DNA from: Bacillota bacterium
GTDB taxonomy: Bacteria; Bacillota; UBA4882; UBA8346
Length of the DNA stretch: 42,129 nt
Direction of reading: 5' to 3'
NCBI GenBank assembly: GCA_023415375.1
Contig: JAEZKW010000076.1
Span: 1 to 42,129 of the forward strand
Below, piece by piece: positions 23,179 to 32,513 of the stretch. Within the stretch, counting starts at the first letter, position 1, and each line of letters starts with the position of its first letter. The notes below the pieces were generated by a model, which did no database searches, was not told the origin of the DNA, and saw nothing but the letters and a program-made list of their open reading frames with translations. The translations under genes and the position numbers were made by a program.

Positions 23179-24180
23179 ATGGTGAATTGTGAGCGATGTT
23201 TGTTTGAATGGGAGCACTTTACGATTGAAGAATTTACTAAAATGGATGACAAATTGATACCTGATGATATAGATGAAATACGATTATTTATGGTAGTTCG
23301 AAATGAAGCCCTTCGATTGCCTTATATTATCCAATACTATCGAAAAATGGGTGTCAATCGATTCTTTATTATTGACAATAATTCAACAGACACCACCCAG
23401 GAATTTTTATTGGCCCAGTCGGATGTCCATGTTTTTTATATCAATCAGAGCTTTATTAGGTTTTGGAAGTGGATGCAAGCGCTTCTTGAAAGATATGGAA
23501 AGAATTATTGGTGCCTGGTAGTCGATGCAGATGAGGTTTTTGTATATCCTCACTATGAGGATATATCGTTACGGGACCTATGTATATATTTGGATAAAGC
23601 TAAAACTGACGCTCTACATAGTATTTTGGTCGACATGTATCCTGATAAGGAAATTGCTTTAAACCAATATCAAGTTGGAGACGATTTATTACAAAATTCT
23701 CCTTATTTTGATCCTTATTGCTATGCCATAGATAAGTGGAAGTGGCCTAATCATAAAACAGGGCGAGATTTTTATTTTAATACGTATCATGATGGAACTA
23801 GATTTAGAATTTTCGGGTTGCATTTATGTTGTTCTAAAGTTTCTTTATTACGATATAGTGACAAGATTTATCTGACGGAAGGAATGCATACCATCGATGG
23901 CGCCAATCTTTCTGAACTTCAAGGAGCTGTTTTACATTTTAAATTTTTATTCGATTTTATCTCTCGGGCCAAAGAAGAAGCGAGGAGAGAGCAACACTGG
24001 AATAGTGCATTTGATTATAAAGCATATGCTCAAAAAATTAACCAAGGTAATTTTACAGGGTTATACCATAAAAACTCGATTAAATATGAGGGTAGCAAGC
24101 AGTTATTAGAATTGGATTTCATGAAAAGTAGTTTTGAATATGAAAATTATCGGGCAGAATTATTAAAGCTGAGAAAATAA
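23179..24180 (+). CDS. glycosyltransferase C (GT2/DUF23-like)
   Basis: A 333-residue protein. 'FMVVRNEALRLPYIIQYYRKMGV', 'FIIDNNSTDTT' and 'VVDADEVFVYP' are the standard motifs of the glycosyl transferase family 2 group that resembles DUF23/GT92. The DADE supplies the metal site. The ATG follows TGGAGGAA. It lies about 115 bases after the B gene and is likely part of the same transcription unit. Confidence 0.8.
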   Translation: MVNCERCLFEWEHFTIEEFTKMDDKLIPDDIDEIRLFMVVRNEALRLPYIIQYYRKMGVNRFFIIDNNSTDTTQEFLLAQSDVHVFYINQSFIRFWKWMQALLERYGKNYWCLVVDADEVFVYPHYEDISLRDLCIYLDKAKTDALHSILVDMYPDKEIALNQYQVGDDLLQNSPYFDPYCYAIDKWKWPNHKTGRDFYFNTYHDGTRFRIFGLHLCCSKVSLLRYSDKIYLTEGMHTIDGANLSELQGAVLHFKFLFDFISRAKEEARREQHWNSAFDYKAYAQKINQGNFTGLYHKNSIKYEGSKQLLELDFMKSSFEYENYRAELLKLRK

Positions 24181-24392
24181 GGACCGCCGGTGGTGGAGAG
24201 TTTATCCATCTAAGCGAACTGAGCAAGGCAGGACCATTAGCCTTTATGAAATTGTGACAATTAATCAAGTTAATTTTTACCAATAAGCCACAAGTACTCT
24301 CTACAGCGAAATGCGATTTTATGGGAGTATCAACCAAGAGTTTTATAAATGTAAAGGAAGCATGTAATAACAAAATTCGCGAGGTGATTATT

Positions 24393-25319
24393 TTGAGCGT
24401 ATCAACGAATGTTCCGATAATTGTTTGTGCCAGTGACAACAATTTTGCAATGCCATTAACTGTGATGCTAAAGTCAATCGTAACGAATCTGAAAAAGTAT
24501 GATCATATTATTGTATATATATTAGATGGGCATATTGCAGAATCCTCAAAAGAGTTAATAAAAGAATCATTGAGTTCCTCCCATATTATAATTAACTGGA
24601 TAAATATTGATAATGATGAAATAAAAGACATGAAAACCTCGGCCTCTTTTATCGACAAATACAATAACAAATTCAATAAAGTAAAAGATAAACCTCAATT
24701 CACCTTGGCAACATATTACAGGTTACTAATTCCGAAATTACTGCCGGAAAGTGTAAAGAAAGTAATATATCTGGATTGTGACACCATAGTTTTGAATGAT
24801 ATCAGCGACTTGTGGGATCAAGATGTTGAAAATCATTATTTGCTGGCAGTTCCAGACATGTGGACGGAGGCGATGTATGTTTCTTCTCCATATGGATTAA
24901 AATTATATAAGGAATTAAATATTCCGGCTGAAAATAAATATTTCAATGCCGGGGTGTTGGTGTTAAATTTAGAAAAGTGGAGAGACGATGATATTGCTAG
25001 TAAAATTATCGACTACATAAGGCGGTATAGAGAATATGTGTTATGGCTTGATCAAGATGGGATGAATGCCATTTTGTCGGGCAAATGGGGAGAACTGAAT
25101 CCCCTGTGGAATGTTATGACTATTTTATATAAATATAGGTCATGGAATGAAAGCTCTTTTGACAAAGAGACATTTGACAAACTGATTGAATCCCCATATA
25201 TATTGCATTTTACAGAAGAAAAGAAACCTTGGCATAATGATAGTAATCATCCGAAAAGAAAACTTTTTTTTGATTATTTAAATCTAACATCTTGGAATTA
25301 TCCCCATCCGGAAGTATAA
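24393..25319 (+). CDS. glycosyltransferase D (GT8 family)
   Basis: A 308-residue protein of the GT8 family (retaining glucosyl/galactosyl transferases). It has 'IIVCASDNNFAMPL' at the start, the DxD motif in 'VIYLDCDTIVLND', 'KYFNAGVLVLNLEKWR' and 'ILHFTEEKKPWHN'. I chose the TTG at 24393, four bases after GAGGTGAT; an ATG at 24321 has no ribosome site. Different in family from the other three transferases. Confidence 0.85.
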   Translation: MSVSTNVPIIVCASDNNFAMPLTVMLKSIVTNLKKYDHIIVYILDGHIAESSKELIKESLSSSHIIINWINIDNDEIKDMKTSASFIDKYNNKFNKVKDKPQFTLATYYRLLIPKLLPESVKKVIYLDCDTIVLNDISDLWDQDVENHYLLAVPDMWTEAMYVSSPYGLKLYKELNIPAENKYFNAGVLVLNLEKWRDDDIASKIIDYIRRYREYVLWLDQDGMNAILSGKWGELNPLWNVMTILYKYRSWNESSFDKETFDKLIESPYILHFTEEKKPWHNDSNHPKRKLFFDYLNLTSWNYPHPEV

Positions 25320-25450
25320 GAAATTAGTTTTCTGTGTTCATTGACTAATGGAAAATTCGGAGGACAAGGGATAAATAACGAAGAAATAAAATGAACTGAT
25401 AATATTTAAAAGTAACATGGCTGGAATCATACTTCTAAAACTAAAGACCT

Positions 25451-25483
25451 CGTTTACAAAAAGCAAACGCCGGTTTTTTTTAT
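25451..25483 (+). terminator. rho-independent terminator after the glycosyltransferases
   Basis: CGTTTAC...GCAAACG hairpin followed by eight T. It separates the tail-glycosylation region from the T3 toxin module. Confidence 0.75.
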
Positions 25484-25535
25484 TTGCTATTTATTACTAA
25501 CCAGTTATGGTTAAGATAAAAATTAATTTCGAAAA

Positions 25536-25561
25536 TTGGAAACGATGTTATAATAAGGGAG
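25536..25561 (+). promoter_or_regulatory. conserved TATAAT/ribosome-site block before T3
   Basis: TTGGAAACGATGTTATAAT runs straight into AAGGGAG at 25555-25561. It is nearly the same as the block in front of T1 (TTGGAACAATGCTATAAT then AAAGGAAG). No good -35 box lies 17 bases before the TATAAT here. Confidence 0.45.
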
Positions 25562-25573
25562 TGAAATATTTTT

Positions 25574-26821
25574 ATGAAAAGTCTCGAAGGACGGTCTGAA
25601 AATAAGGGTTCTTTTGATATAGGCAAGGAATTCAATGAATTAATGGAAGATGTAACGAAATTCATTAAAAACGAACCCCACCCAAAACCTAGCAACGTAA
25701 ATGAGCGAAATAAGTTGGCTCAAAAATCTTCCGGTTGGACGAGAAACCGAGAAGTCGCATTGGCTCAAGCTTCCTTGAAAGTGGCCGGGTATGAAATCGG
25801 GCCTTATGGGGTTGATGGGAGGACTGGCAACGATACAGGAAAGGCAGTTAAGCAGTTTCAAGCGGCATTGGGATTAAAAATTACCGGTGAATTAGATTCT
25901 AAAACTATGATGGCTCTAGAGAAAGTTACTGAGGCGGGGCTTAATGGTCAAGATGTAATGATGTGCGGTAGGGCAAGGAATGAACGAATGAATCTTCAGA
26001 ATCCTGAGAAAAAGTCGTTATTACCTGAGATTAAAAAGACAAAAGAGAATAGAGATAAATGGTCTAAAGGTACTGACAAAAATGAGACCGATAAAAATCA
26101 AAAAAGATTTGAGACTGACCCAATAGAAAAAGTTAAAATTCTCTATAAACACTTCGAATCAAAGAATCCAAATATTGAAAAAATAACAGCTCAGACTGTT
26201 AAGACATTTGCTGAAACTAATTCTTTAAATGAAGTAGAAAAGTTATATTTATGTTTGATGATTGCTCATTATAATTTGAATTTCTTAGCTGGTTTTAAAG
26301 GAATCCCAACAGTTGATTGGTTAAAAAATTTTGCTGCAAAAAGTCCAACTTGGTGTAATGCTTATGCAGCGTATGCTTTATACTTATTTAGTGGTAATAA
26401 AGAATTGATGAATGAAAAGGCAGATCCAACTAAAATGGGAAATTTTAGAGATCCAACCAAAGGATGGACTTTGACTGTTCCTGGTCAATTGGAAGTTATA
26501 AAAAGCAAATGGACTAAAATAACTGCCATAGAAGCTCAAGAATATGCAAATCACGGAAAGTTCGCGGTAGGAATAGCAATAATTCCAAAAGTAGACTCGA
26601 AGGGTAATCATTATTCAGATGAACATATTGCAGTAGTAGCACCGGGTGAACATAAAACGGTAAATGGAGTGTTTTACCCAGCAGTAGGGCAAGAAGGTGG
26701 ATTCAGCACGAAGTATAACGAATATAATGATCTTTTGCAGGGGATAACTGGTAGAGGCACTATGGATTATAGTTGGACATCTACAGACTTCAATAAAGTA
26801 GAATTTTACGTTAAACTTTAA
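25574..26821 (+). CDS. T3: cargo-like toxin with peptidoglycan-binding module and papain/NlpC-like end
   Basis: A 415-residue protein. It begins 'MKSLEGRSENKGSFD', the shared leader. Residues about 44-135 are the peptidoglycan-binding-like domain. A Lys- and Glu-rich linker (about 140-190) leads to a C-terminal domain with 'SPTWCNAYAAYAL' (Cys261) and 'DEHIAVVAPG' (His351), the Cys and His arrangement of papain-like NlpC/P60 or CHAP amidases and peptidases. It probably cleaves peptidoglycan. The next gene encodes a membrane-anchored, outward-facing protein, which fits an immunity role at the wall. No secretion signal is seen. Confidence 0.8.
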   Translation: MKSLEGRSENKGSFDIGKEFNELMEDVTKFIKNEPHPKPSNVNERNKLAQKSSGWTRNREVALAQASLKVAGYEIGPYGVDGRTGNDTGKAVKQFQAALGLKITGELDSKTMMALEKVTEAGLNGQDVMMCGRARNERMNLQNPEKKSLLPEIKKTKENRDKWSKGTDKNETDKNQKRFETDPIEKVKILYKHFESKNPNIEKITAQTVKTFAETNSLNEVEKLYLCLMIAHYNLNFLAGFKGIPTVDWLKNFAAKSPTWCNAYAAYALYLFSGNKELMNEKADPTKMGNFRDPTKGWTLTVPGQLEVIKSKWTKITAIEAQEYANHGKFAVGIAIIPKVDSKGNHYSDEHIAVVAPGEHKTVNGVFYPAVGQEGGFSTKYNEYNDLLQGITGRGTMDYSWTSTDFNKVEFYVKL

Positions 26822-26850
26822 TTCAGAAGCGAAAGTAAGGTGACAATAAG

Positions 26851-27705
26851 ATGAAAAAGATATATTTAGTGAGTTTAGGGGCTTTATTAGTAATTACTTT
26901 GGTTTTAGTAGGTATTTATCAGATTCAGGAATCGAAAAATTCTATTCTTGATTCAACCAAAGAACCGGAACGAGTAATCATATTTCAAACAACTAAAGAT
27001 TTAGATAACGATGGTAAGAAAGAAAGAGTAGTACTTGATGAGGTTAAGGGATACGAAGACCCCTTTGGAGTTTATAGTAGGATATTAATTTTTGAGATTT
27101 TGAATAACAAAAAGGAAAACTTGATTTTTGATTCGCAAAAAGAAGGCTTAAGTATTGAGGGAACTTATTTTGATAACCCTAGAGAACTTTTAAGAATTGT
27201 AGACTTAAATAAAAATGGAATGTCCGAAATTTACTTAACCGAGCAAGATACAAGTACGGATACGCTCACGATTATTGAAAAAAGAAAGGGTAATTACCGA
27301 ATAATGTACCATGGTATGATTCATAACTATCGTTACGAAGATTTCGATAATGATGGTACATTAGAGTTTTACGGGATAACAGATAATTTAATTGGTGATC
27401 CAAGTTTTAAGAAAGAAACGATTTTTAAAATAACAGATAATGGGTATTCACCATCTTATAAATTAACACGCCAATATGTAGAAAAAGAATTTGAAAAGGT
27501 CAAACAAGAGACTAGTGTTGGTCAAAACTATGGGAATTTTAGATATTTGACTTCTTACTATGCAGTACTGGGTTTAAAAGAGGAAGGTATTGATTTTATT
27601 AAAAAAAATTGGAATTTCACTAAACCAGAAGATCAGGAACAATACATGAAAAAATTTGAGCAAAGTATTAGTGGATGGGAAAAATGGTGGGAAAGTCTCA
27701 AGTAG
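26851..27705 (+). CDS. probable membrane-anchored immunity protein for T3
   Basis: A 284-residue protein with an uncleaved-looking N-terminal membrane segment (about residues 4-24) and the rest outside the cytoplasm. It has two acidic loops, 'DLDNDGKKE' and 'DFDNDGTLEF', like calcium-binding loops of FG-GAP type repeats. The ATG follows AAGGTGA. It is 29 bases after T3. Its location outside the membrane fits neutralising a cell-wall-cleaving toxin. The family is not recognised beyond the repeats. Confidence 0.6.
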   Translation: MKKIYLVSLGALLVITLVLVGIYQIQESKNSILDSTKEPERVIIFQTTKDLDNDGKKERVVLDEVKGYEDPFGVYSRILIFEILNNKKENLIFDSQKEGLSIEGTYFDNPRELLRIVDLNKNGMSEIYLTEQDTSTDTLTIIEKRKGNYRIMYHGMIHNYRYEDFDNDGTLEFYGITDNLIGDPSFKKETIFKITDNGYSPSYKLTRQYVEKEFEKVKQETSVGQNYGNFRYLTSYYAVLGLKEEGIDFIKKNWNFTKPEDQEQYMKKFEQSISGWEKWWESLK

Positions 27706-28036
27706 AATAAGCATTTAATTAAGGGTTATTATTGGGATAAAATCCGGGTCAAACAATGTGAAAATAATTTATCAAAAAAAGGATTTTTCTTTAATACGTG
27801 GGCAAATCCGGAATTATTTATTTCAATTTAGAAATGTCTTGCGGCAAAATTAATTAGCACTAACAAGGGTAAGCGGTGGTTAAGCTAAGAATTGATTTTC
27901 AAAATTAATACATTGCGGTAATTCAAAACTCAGACCAAAAGTTGGAGCCAACGTTTACAAAATGACGCTGGCTTCAATTATATTTATGCACCATTAAAAC
28001 TCTAAAAACCAGAGATAGATGAAGGGAGTTAACATA
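27706..28036 (+). other. gap before the ATPase gene with a hairpin
   Basis: About 330 bases with no ORF of note. A 13-pair hairpin (TTGGAGCCAACGT with ACGCTGGCTTCAA, two wobble pairs) at 27942-27977 is followed by a weak T/A-rich run and may be a terminator. A promoter for the ATPase gene is not obvious. Confidence 0.45.
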
Positions 28037-30715
28037 TTGGCGACAAATAATTTAGGTTTACAACAAATCCTTCTTAAGGATTTTATTTTTTGCCGGGAAT
28101 TTCTTGATTCTGAAACCAAAATCCGGCCGTCGATCTTAAAACCTATGGAAGATTTAGCATTTATTAGAATCCACGGTATGTCGGATTTTTGGAAAGCCCG
28201 GGAGATTAAAAATTTCAGTTTAAACATGGCGGATATTGTAAATGGGTTCGGCGGGAGCGGCAATGAAATAGCATTTCTAGTAACAGGCAACGAAAGTGAG
28301 ATAGGGCTTTACATGGGTGTAAGCCGCCATTATGCCAAGGCCCTCGAAGGTTCACTTCAGGCTTCCTATCCATTTATTAAAATCTCTCAAATTGAAACGG
28401 ATTTCCCCCAAAGACTGTTGCAACAAACAGCGCTTCATGGCGGTTTGGTAACCGGATACCCCACCAATAAAACTGTTGGAGAGACTCCCATCTACCAAAT
28501 CGAACGGTTGATCCGGGGGATGCAGGGGAAAAATTGGGCATATTTGGTACTGGCTCAGTCGTTAGATCCGCTCCAAGTTCCAATCATCCATCATTTGCTG
28601 CTCAATGAGTTAAATGATACCATTAAAATGGTGAAGCGAACGGTGTCGGCCGATGGGCCTATGGGAAAGCTGAGTGTTGAAGCGACGAACTATGTTTATC
28701 AACGGTACTTAGAGAATTTGGGCTTTTTGGAGGAAAAGCTAAAAATAGGCCGAGCCCGCGGTGTCTGGCGGACCGGCATTTTTTATGCGGCGGATTCGCC
28801 GGAGAACGCTGTCCAGTTAGGAAATCTCATTAAAGGCATTTACTCGGGAGAAAAGTCCCGGCCGGAGGCGCTCCGTAATTTACAGCTGGAAAATATCAGG
28901 GAAGTCGTTCCCGGATTCAATTTAATCTTTGATCCGTTGCCATCGGGTTATGGTAAACGCCATCCTTTGATAGACGAGGCTAAGGCTGAAACGGCGGCCT
29001 GGTTTAATTATCCCTATCAAACAGTACTGACCAGCGATGACTTGGCTACCATGATGCAAATCCCCCGGGAGGAAGTTCCGGGGTATTTTATTGACGGCTT
29101 TGTGAATTTTGAAACCGCTATCCGGCGGCCCGGAGGCAACCTGGAGCTGGGATCGATCCAGAGCGGTAATTCACTTTTTTCCAATGACTATCGGTTAGAC
29201 CTGCAAGAATTAACCCGCCACGGATTGATTGCCGGGAACACCGGCGGCGGTAAGACCAATACCGCTCAATATCTGCTCGGTGAATTATGGAAGAAACAGC
29301 GGATACCGTTTTTAGTGATCGAGTCAGCCAAGCGTGAATACTGGGAGTTAGTGAATCAGGAAGGCTATGACGACTTGGTTCTTTTTACGATGGGCCTTGA
29401 GGAAGAAGGCAAATCCGTACCTTATCGGTTAAATCCCTTTGAAGTCATGCCCGGGGTGGCTCTGCAAACCCATATCGATTACCTACTAGCCACATTTAAA
29501 GCCAGTTTCGAGCTTTACCCGCCCATGCCGTATGTGCTGGAGACTTGCGTTTATGAAATCTACCAGGACCGGGGCTGGGATGTGCTAACGAATAGAAATA
29601 TCTATGGCTGGACGGAGTTTCCCACGCTGGAAGATTTGTATTACAAAGTAGATGTTGTCACCGACCGGCTGGGGTATCACCATGAAGTCGAGTCCAATGT
29701 GAAAGCGGCCCTGAAGACCCGGATTAATTCGCTGCGGATCGGAGGCAAAGGGGCGATGCTGGACACTCCCCATTCGATACCGATAGGGTCAATCCTAGAG
29801 CGGCCGGTGGTAATGGAGTTGGAGGACATCGGAGATGACGACATCAAAGCCTTTATCATCGGTATATTGTTAGTCCAGCTGTATGAATATCGTAAGGCGG
29901 CTGGAAGTAAAGCGAAACTGGGACACGTTCTCTTATTGGAAGAGGCCCACCGACTGCTGGCCAATGTTAACAAGTATGCCGGGGAAAACGCCAACCCCAA
30001 GATCAAAGCGATTGAGTTTTTCTGCAACCTGCTGGCGGAGATCCGCAGTTTCGGCCAGGGGATCATGATCGTGGACCAGATCCCCACCAAACTAGCACCG
30101 GACTGCTTGAAAAACACCAACTTAAAAATCGTCCACCGGACCGTGATGAAGGATGACCGGGAAACTATTGGTCACTCCATGAACATGACCCCGGAACAGA
30201 TAGATTATTTAAGCGTCTTAAAAATGGGCTGTGCGGCCGTTTACTCCGAAGGTGACACCCGGCCCAAGCTGGTGAAGATGCCGCTGGTGGCCAAAACCAA
30301 TCAGTGGACGAGACAGGAGTTGATCCAAAGATCCCGTGAGGTGATGCAAGAGGTTTATGAAGGGGATAAGCCGGTTTACCGGATGAGTCCGGCTTGTTCG
30401 TTTTGTAAAGAGCGGTGCCAGCATTATACGACAATACAAGGGTGGTTTGTTGAAGGGAAGATCGGGGAAAACGGAATCGATAAAACCCTCAAGAAAATTA
30501 GCGAATTATTTCAACAAAAAGCTATGAATGACAGTTGGTTGCATGATGTTAAACCTTTGGTTGCACCGGATACGATTTCTTTCGAAACAGCATTATGTTT
30601 TTTGGGACTGATACTTAATGCTTCTGGTTTGAATGAAAGTTACCGGTGGGATATAGTTACAAGTTTTATTAAATGGGGTTATCATTTCAGTGACTGCAGC
30701 CTTTTCGCTAATTAA
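28037..30715 (+). CDS. HerA/FtsK-type ATPase
   Basis: A protein of about 890 residues. I favour the TTG at 28037, eight bases after AAGGGAG; the ATG at 28019 overlaps that site. The first 390 residues have no recognised domain. The ATPase core has a Walker A 'GNTGGGKTN' near residue 400, Walker B 'HVLLLEEAHRLL' near 630, and 'IMIVDQIPTKLAPDCLKNTN' near 680, as in the HerA branch of hexameric pumps. A Cys/His cluster 'CSFCKERCQHY' near 784 may bind zinc. No membrane segment is seen. It lies between the T3 and T4 modules. HerA-type motors act on DNA or proteins; here a role in moving toxins into or along the particle is possible but unproven. It could also be unrelated to delivery. Confidence 0.75.
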   Translation: MATNNLGLQQILLKDFIFCREFLDSETKIRPSILKPMEDLAFIRIHGMSDFWKAREIKNFSLNMADIVNGFGGSGNEIAFLVTGNESEIGLYMGVSRHYAKALEGSLQASYPFIKISQIETDFPQRLLQQTALHGGLVTGYPTNKTVGETPIYQIERLIRGMQGKNWAYLVLAQSLDPLQVPIIHHLLLNELNDTIKMVKRTVSADGPMGKLSVEATNYVYQRYLENLGFLEEKLKIGRARGVWRTGIFYAADSPENAVQLGNLIKGIYSGEKSRPEALRNLQLENIREVVPGFNLIFDPLPSGYGKRHPLIDEAKAETAAWFNYPYQTVLTSDDLATMMQIPREEVPGYFIDGFVNFETAIRRPGGNLELGSIQSGNSLFSNDYRLDLQELTRHGLIAGNTGGGKTNTAQYLLGELWKKQRIPFLVIESAKREYWELVNQEGYDDLVLFTMGLEEEGKSVPYRLNPFEVMPGVALQTHIDYLLATFKASFELYPPMPYVLETCVYEIYQDRGWDVLTNRNIYGWTEFPTLEDLYYKVDVVTDRLGYHHEVESNVKAALKTRINSLRIGGKGAMLDTPHSIPIGSILERPVVMELEDIGDDDIKAFIIGILLVQLYEYRKAAGSKAKLGHVLLLEEAHRLLANVNKYAGENANPKIKAIEFFCNLLAEIRSFGQGIMIVDQIPTKLAPDCLKNTNLKIVHRTVMKDDRETIGHSMNMTPEQIDYLSVLKMGCAAVYSEGDTRPKLVKMPLVAKTNQWTRQELIQRSREVMQEVYEGDKPVYRMSPACSFCKERCQHYTTIQGWFVEGKIGENGIDKTLKKISELFQQKAMNDSWLHDVKPLVAPDTISFETALCFLGLILNASGLNESYRWDIVTSFIKWGYHFSDCSLFAN

Positions 30716-30776
30716 TTTGCTCAATAACCAAAAGCTAAAATCAAATCTGTTTGTTTAAAAAGGAGGTTCGATCATT

Positions 30777-31730
30777 ATGAGTTTAGAAAAGGAATCAGTA
30801 ATGGGAAAATCGGATCCAAATAAGGCTTTTACCGGAAGTAAGGGGGATGGTGCGAATAATCTTAAAAAATCGCTTGAAATGCAGTCATTGACCCCGGAAT
30901 TTATCGCGTTTTTCAAGAAAGCATTTGATATACAAATTACAAATGGAATAATTCAAGGGAATTTACCGGACTCTATTGATAGTTCAAATTTGAATGAACG
31001 GAATCAACTTGCTAAAGGAACTTTTGGGATTGGTGACCCGAAAATCCGTTTAGCCCAAGCTTCTTTAGTCATGGCTGGTTATAATATTGGAAACTCTGGA
31101 GTTAATGGGGTTGATGGAAAACTGGGAGATCTTACCAAAAAAGCTATCAAAGATTTGCAACAAGCTGTCGGGTTAAAACCTAATGGTAATTTAGATACAA
31201 CAACTATGTTTGCGTTGGATTTCATTACAAAAAAAGGATTTACTCGGAGTAAAATAGAAGTATTTGGAAGATCTTCGAGAAGTATTGGATTAGTCAAAGT
31301 TGATATGCCGTTACCTGCAGATAAATCAAGATTCAAAGAGTTTACCCCATACTTAGATGCGAGTATAGTCGATAAATTTAATGCATTTGTTATAGATTGT
31401 AAAAAAGAAGGTATACCTCTTGTAATATCGGAGGGATTTAGGACTAGAGCCTACCAAGAATATCTGTTTACCACAGATCCTGATGCTGCTAAGCCTGGAA
31501 CCAGTCCACATGAATCTGGGTTAGCATTTGACTTAGACTGGGAAATTTTAAATGAAAAGCAGCAATCTAGGTTACTGCAAATAGCCGAGAAATATGATTT
31601 TTATCAAACTGTAATGCCTAGCGAACCATGGCATTTCGGAATAAAAGCCAATGGAGAAACTTATCAACGCAAAAGAGATTATAATTCAAAAGATTGGTTA
31701 AGAATTGAGCAGGAATCCAAGTCAAAATGA
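30777..31730 (+). CDS. T4: cargo-like toxin with peptidoglycan-binding module and M15 peptidase
   Basis: A 317-residue protein. The first 20 residues are related to, but weaker than, the leader of T1-T3 ('MSLEKESVMGKSD'). Residues about 73-165 are the peptidoglycan-binding-like domain shared with T1 and T3. The end is an M15/VanY-type zinc peptidase: 'TSPHESGLAFDLDW' gives His245 and Asp252 and 'EPWHFG' gives His286. Such enzymes cut peptide stems of peptidoglycan (D,D-carboxypeptidase or L-Ala-D-Glu endopeptidase). The ATG follows AGGAGG 61 bases after the ATPase gene, so the two may share a transcript. Confidence 0.85.
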   Translation: MSLEKESVMGKSDPNKAFTGSKGDGANNLKKSLEMQSLTPEFIAFFKKAFDIQITNGIIQGNLPDSIDSSNLNERNQLAKGTFGIGDPKIRLAQASLVMAGYNIGNSGVNGVDGKLGDLTKKAIKDLQQAVGLKPNGNLDTTTMFALDFITKKGFTRSKIEVFGRSSRSIGLVKVDMPLPADKSRFKEFTPYLDASIVDKFNAFVIDCKKEGIPLVISEGFRTRAYQEYLFTTDPDAAKPGTSPHESGLAFDLDWEILNEKQQSRLLQIAEKYDFYQTVMPSEPWHFGIKANGETYQRKRDYNSKDWLRIEQESKSK

Positions 31731-31747
31731 TGTAAGGAGTGTTTGCT

Positions 31748-32503
31748 ATGAAGAATAAATCTTTAATATTAATGCTTATCTTAAATTTTATTGGATTAAT
31801 TGCTGTAGTTGTACATGCAAATAACTTAGATTTTTATTCTATATCTAAAGTAACGAATCTTCCTACTGAGTACAAGTTGAAGGATGATATACAAAAAAAG
31901 AAACAATTAAATATGCGCCCTCAAAGAGACTGGGTCTTGGCCTATGATTCGGTAAAAAGTATCGAAGCAAAAGTTAGCGGTAAGAAAAAAGATCCTAGCG
32001 GTATGGATTATTTCACAAGTTCACTTTTCGTTAATATCAGAGGAAAGAAAACATTAATTGATAGTGGATGCTATAGTTACGGAAGAGTTGCATGGAATAT
32101 TAAAGGCAACCAAATCGTTTATTTTAGAGTAGAGATTCCTCCGGCAGACGTATCAATTGGCGATATATATTTAGTATCAGTTGATGATTCAAACAATACA
32201 ATTTCAAAAAAAATGATAATAAATGGAATAGGCGCATCAGATTTACGATGGGCACAAAAATCTAATTTAGTAGCCTTCTCTGATTTTGAGGCGGTTTATA
32301 TTCTAGACTCCGAAAATGGGGCGATTAAAGTAATTAATGGGGATTGGGCGAAGGAGACAAAAGAATACAAAAAAGGAATCGGCTATCCAAGAAGATGCAA
32401 TTCTTTTGTTTGGCTTAATAACGACAAAGACTTATATTTTTCGTATGCTCCAAATTTAAATATCAGAGGAAATGAGCAATATTATATTATTAAATTTCAA
32501 TAG
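31748..32503 (+). CDS. probable exported immunity protein for T4
   Basis: A 251-residue protein with an N-terminal signal peptide (hydrophobic stretch to 'VVHA' near residue 24). The ATG lies seven bases after AAGGAGTG and 17 bases after T4. The rest has a strand-rich pattern with 'RVAWNIKGNQIVYF', 'DLRWAQKSNLVAFSD' and 'SFVWLNNDKDLYFSY', like blades of a beta-propeller. Export fits protection against a wall-cleaving toxin. Confidence 0.6.
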   Translation: MKNKSLILMLILNFIGLIAVVVHANNLDFYSISKVTNLPTEYKLKDDIQKKKQLNMRPQRDWVLAYDSVKSIEAKVSGKKKDPSGMDYFTSSLFVNIRGKKTLIDSGCYSYGRVAWNIKGNQIVYFRVEIPPADVSIGDIYLVSVDDSNNTISKKMIINGIGASDLRWAQKSNLVAFSDFEAVYILDSENGAIKVINGDWAKETKEYKKGIGYPRRCNSFVWLNNDKDLYFSYAPNLNIRGNEQYYIIKFQ

Positions 32504-32513
32504 GTCGATTTAA

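Noticed and set aside
30165..30440. Minus-strand open frames over the ATPase and other long genes
   Set aside because: They lie opposite well-supported plus-strand genes, lack ribosome sites and have compositions expected for shadow frames.
28037..30715. Conjugation coupling or DNA translocase (FtsK/TraG) as a sign of an integrative conjugative element
   Set aside because: No relaxase, mating-pair or membrane-anchoring genes are nearby, and the protein has no transmembrane segments.
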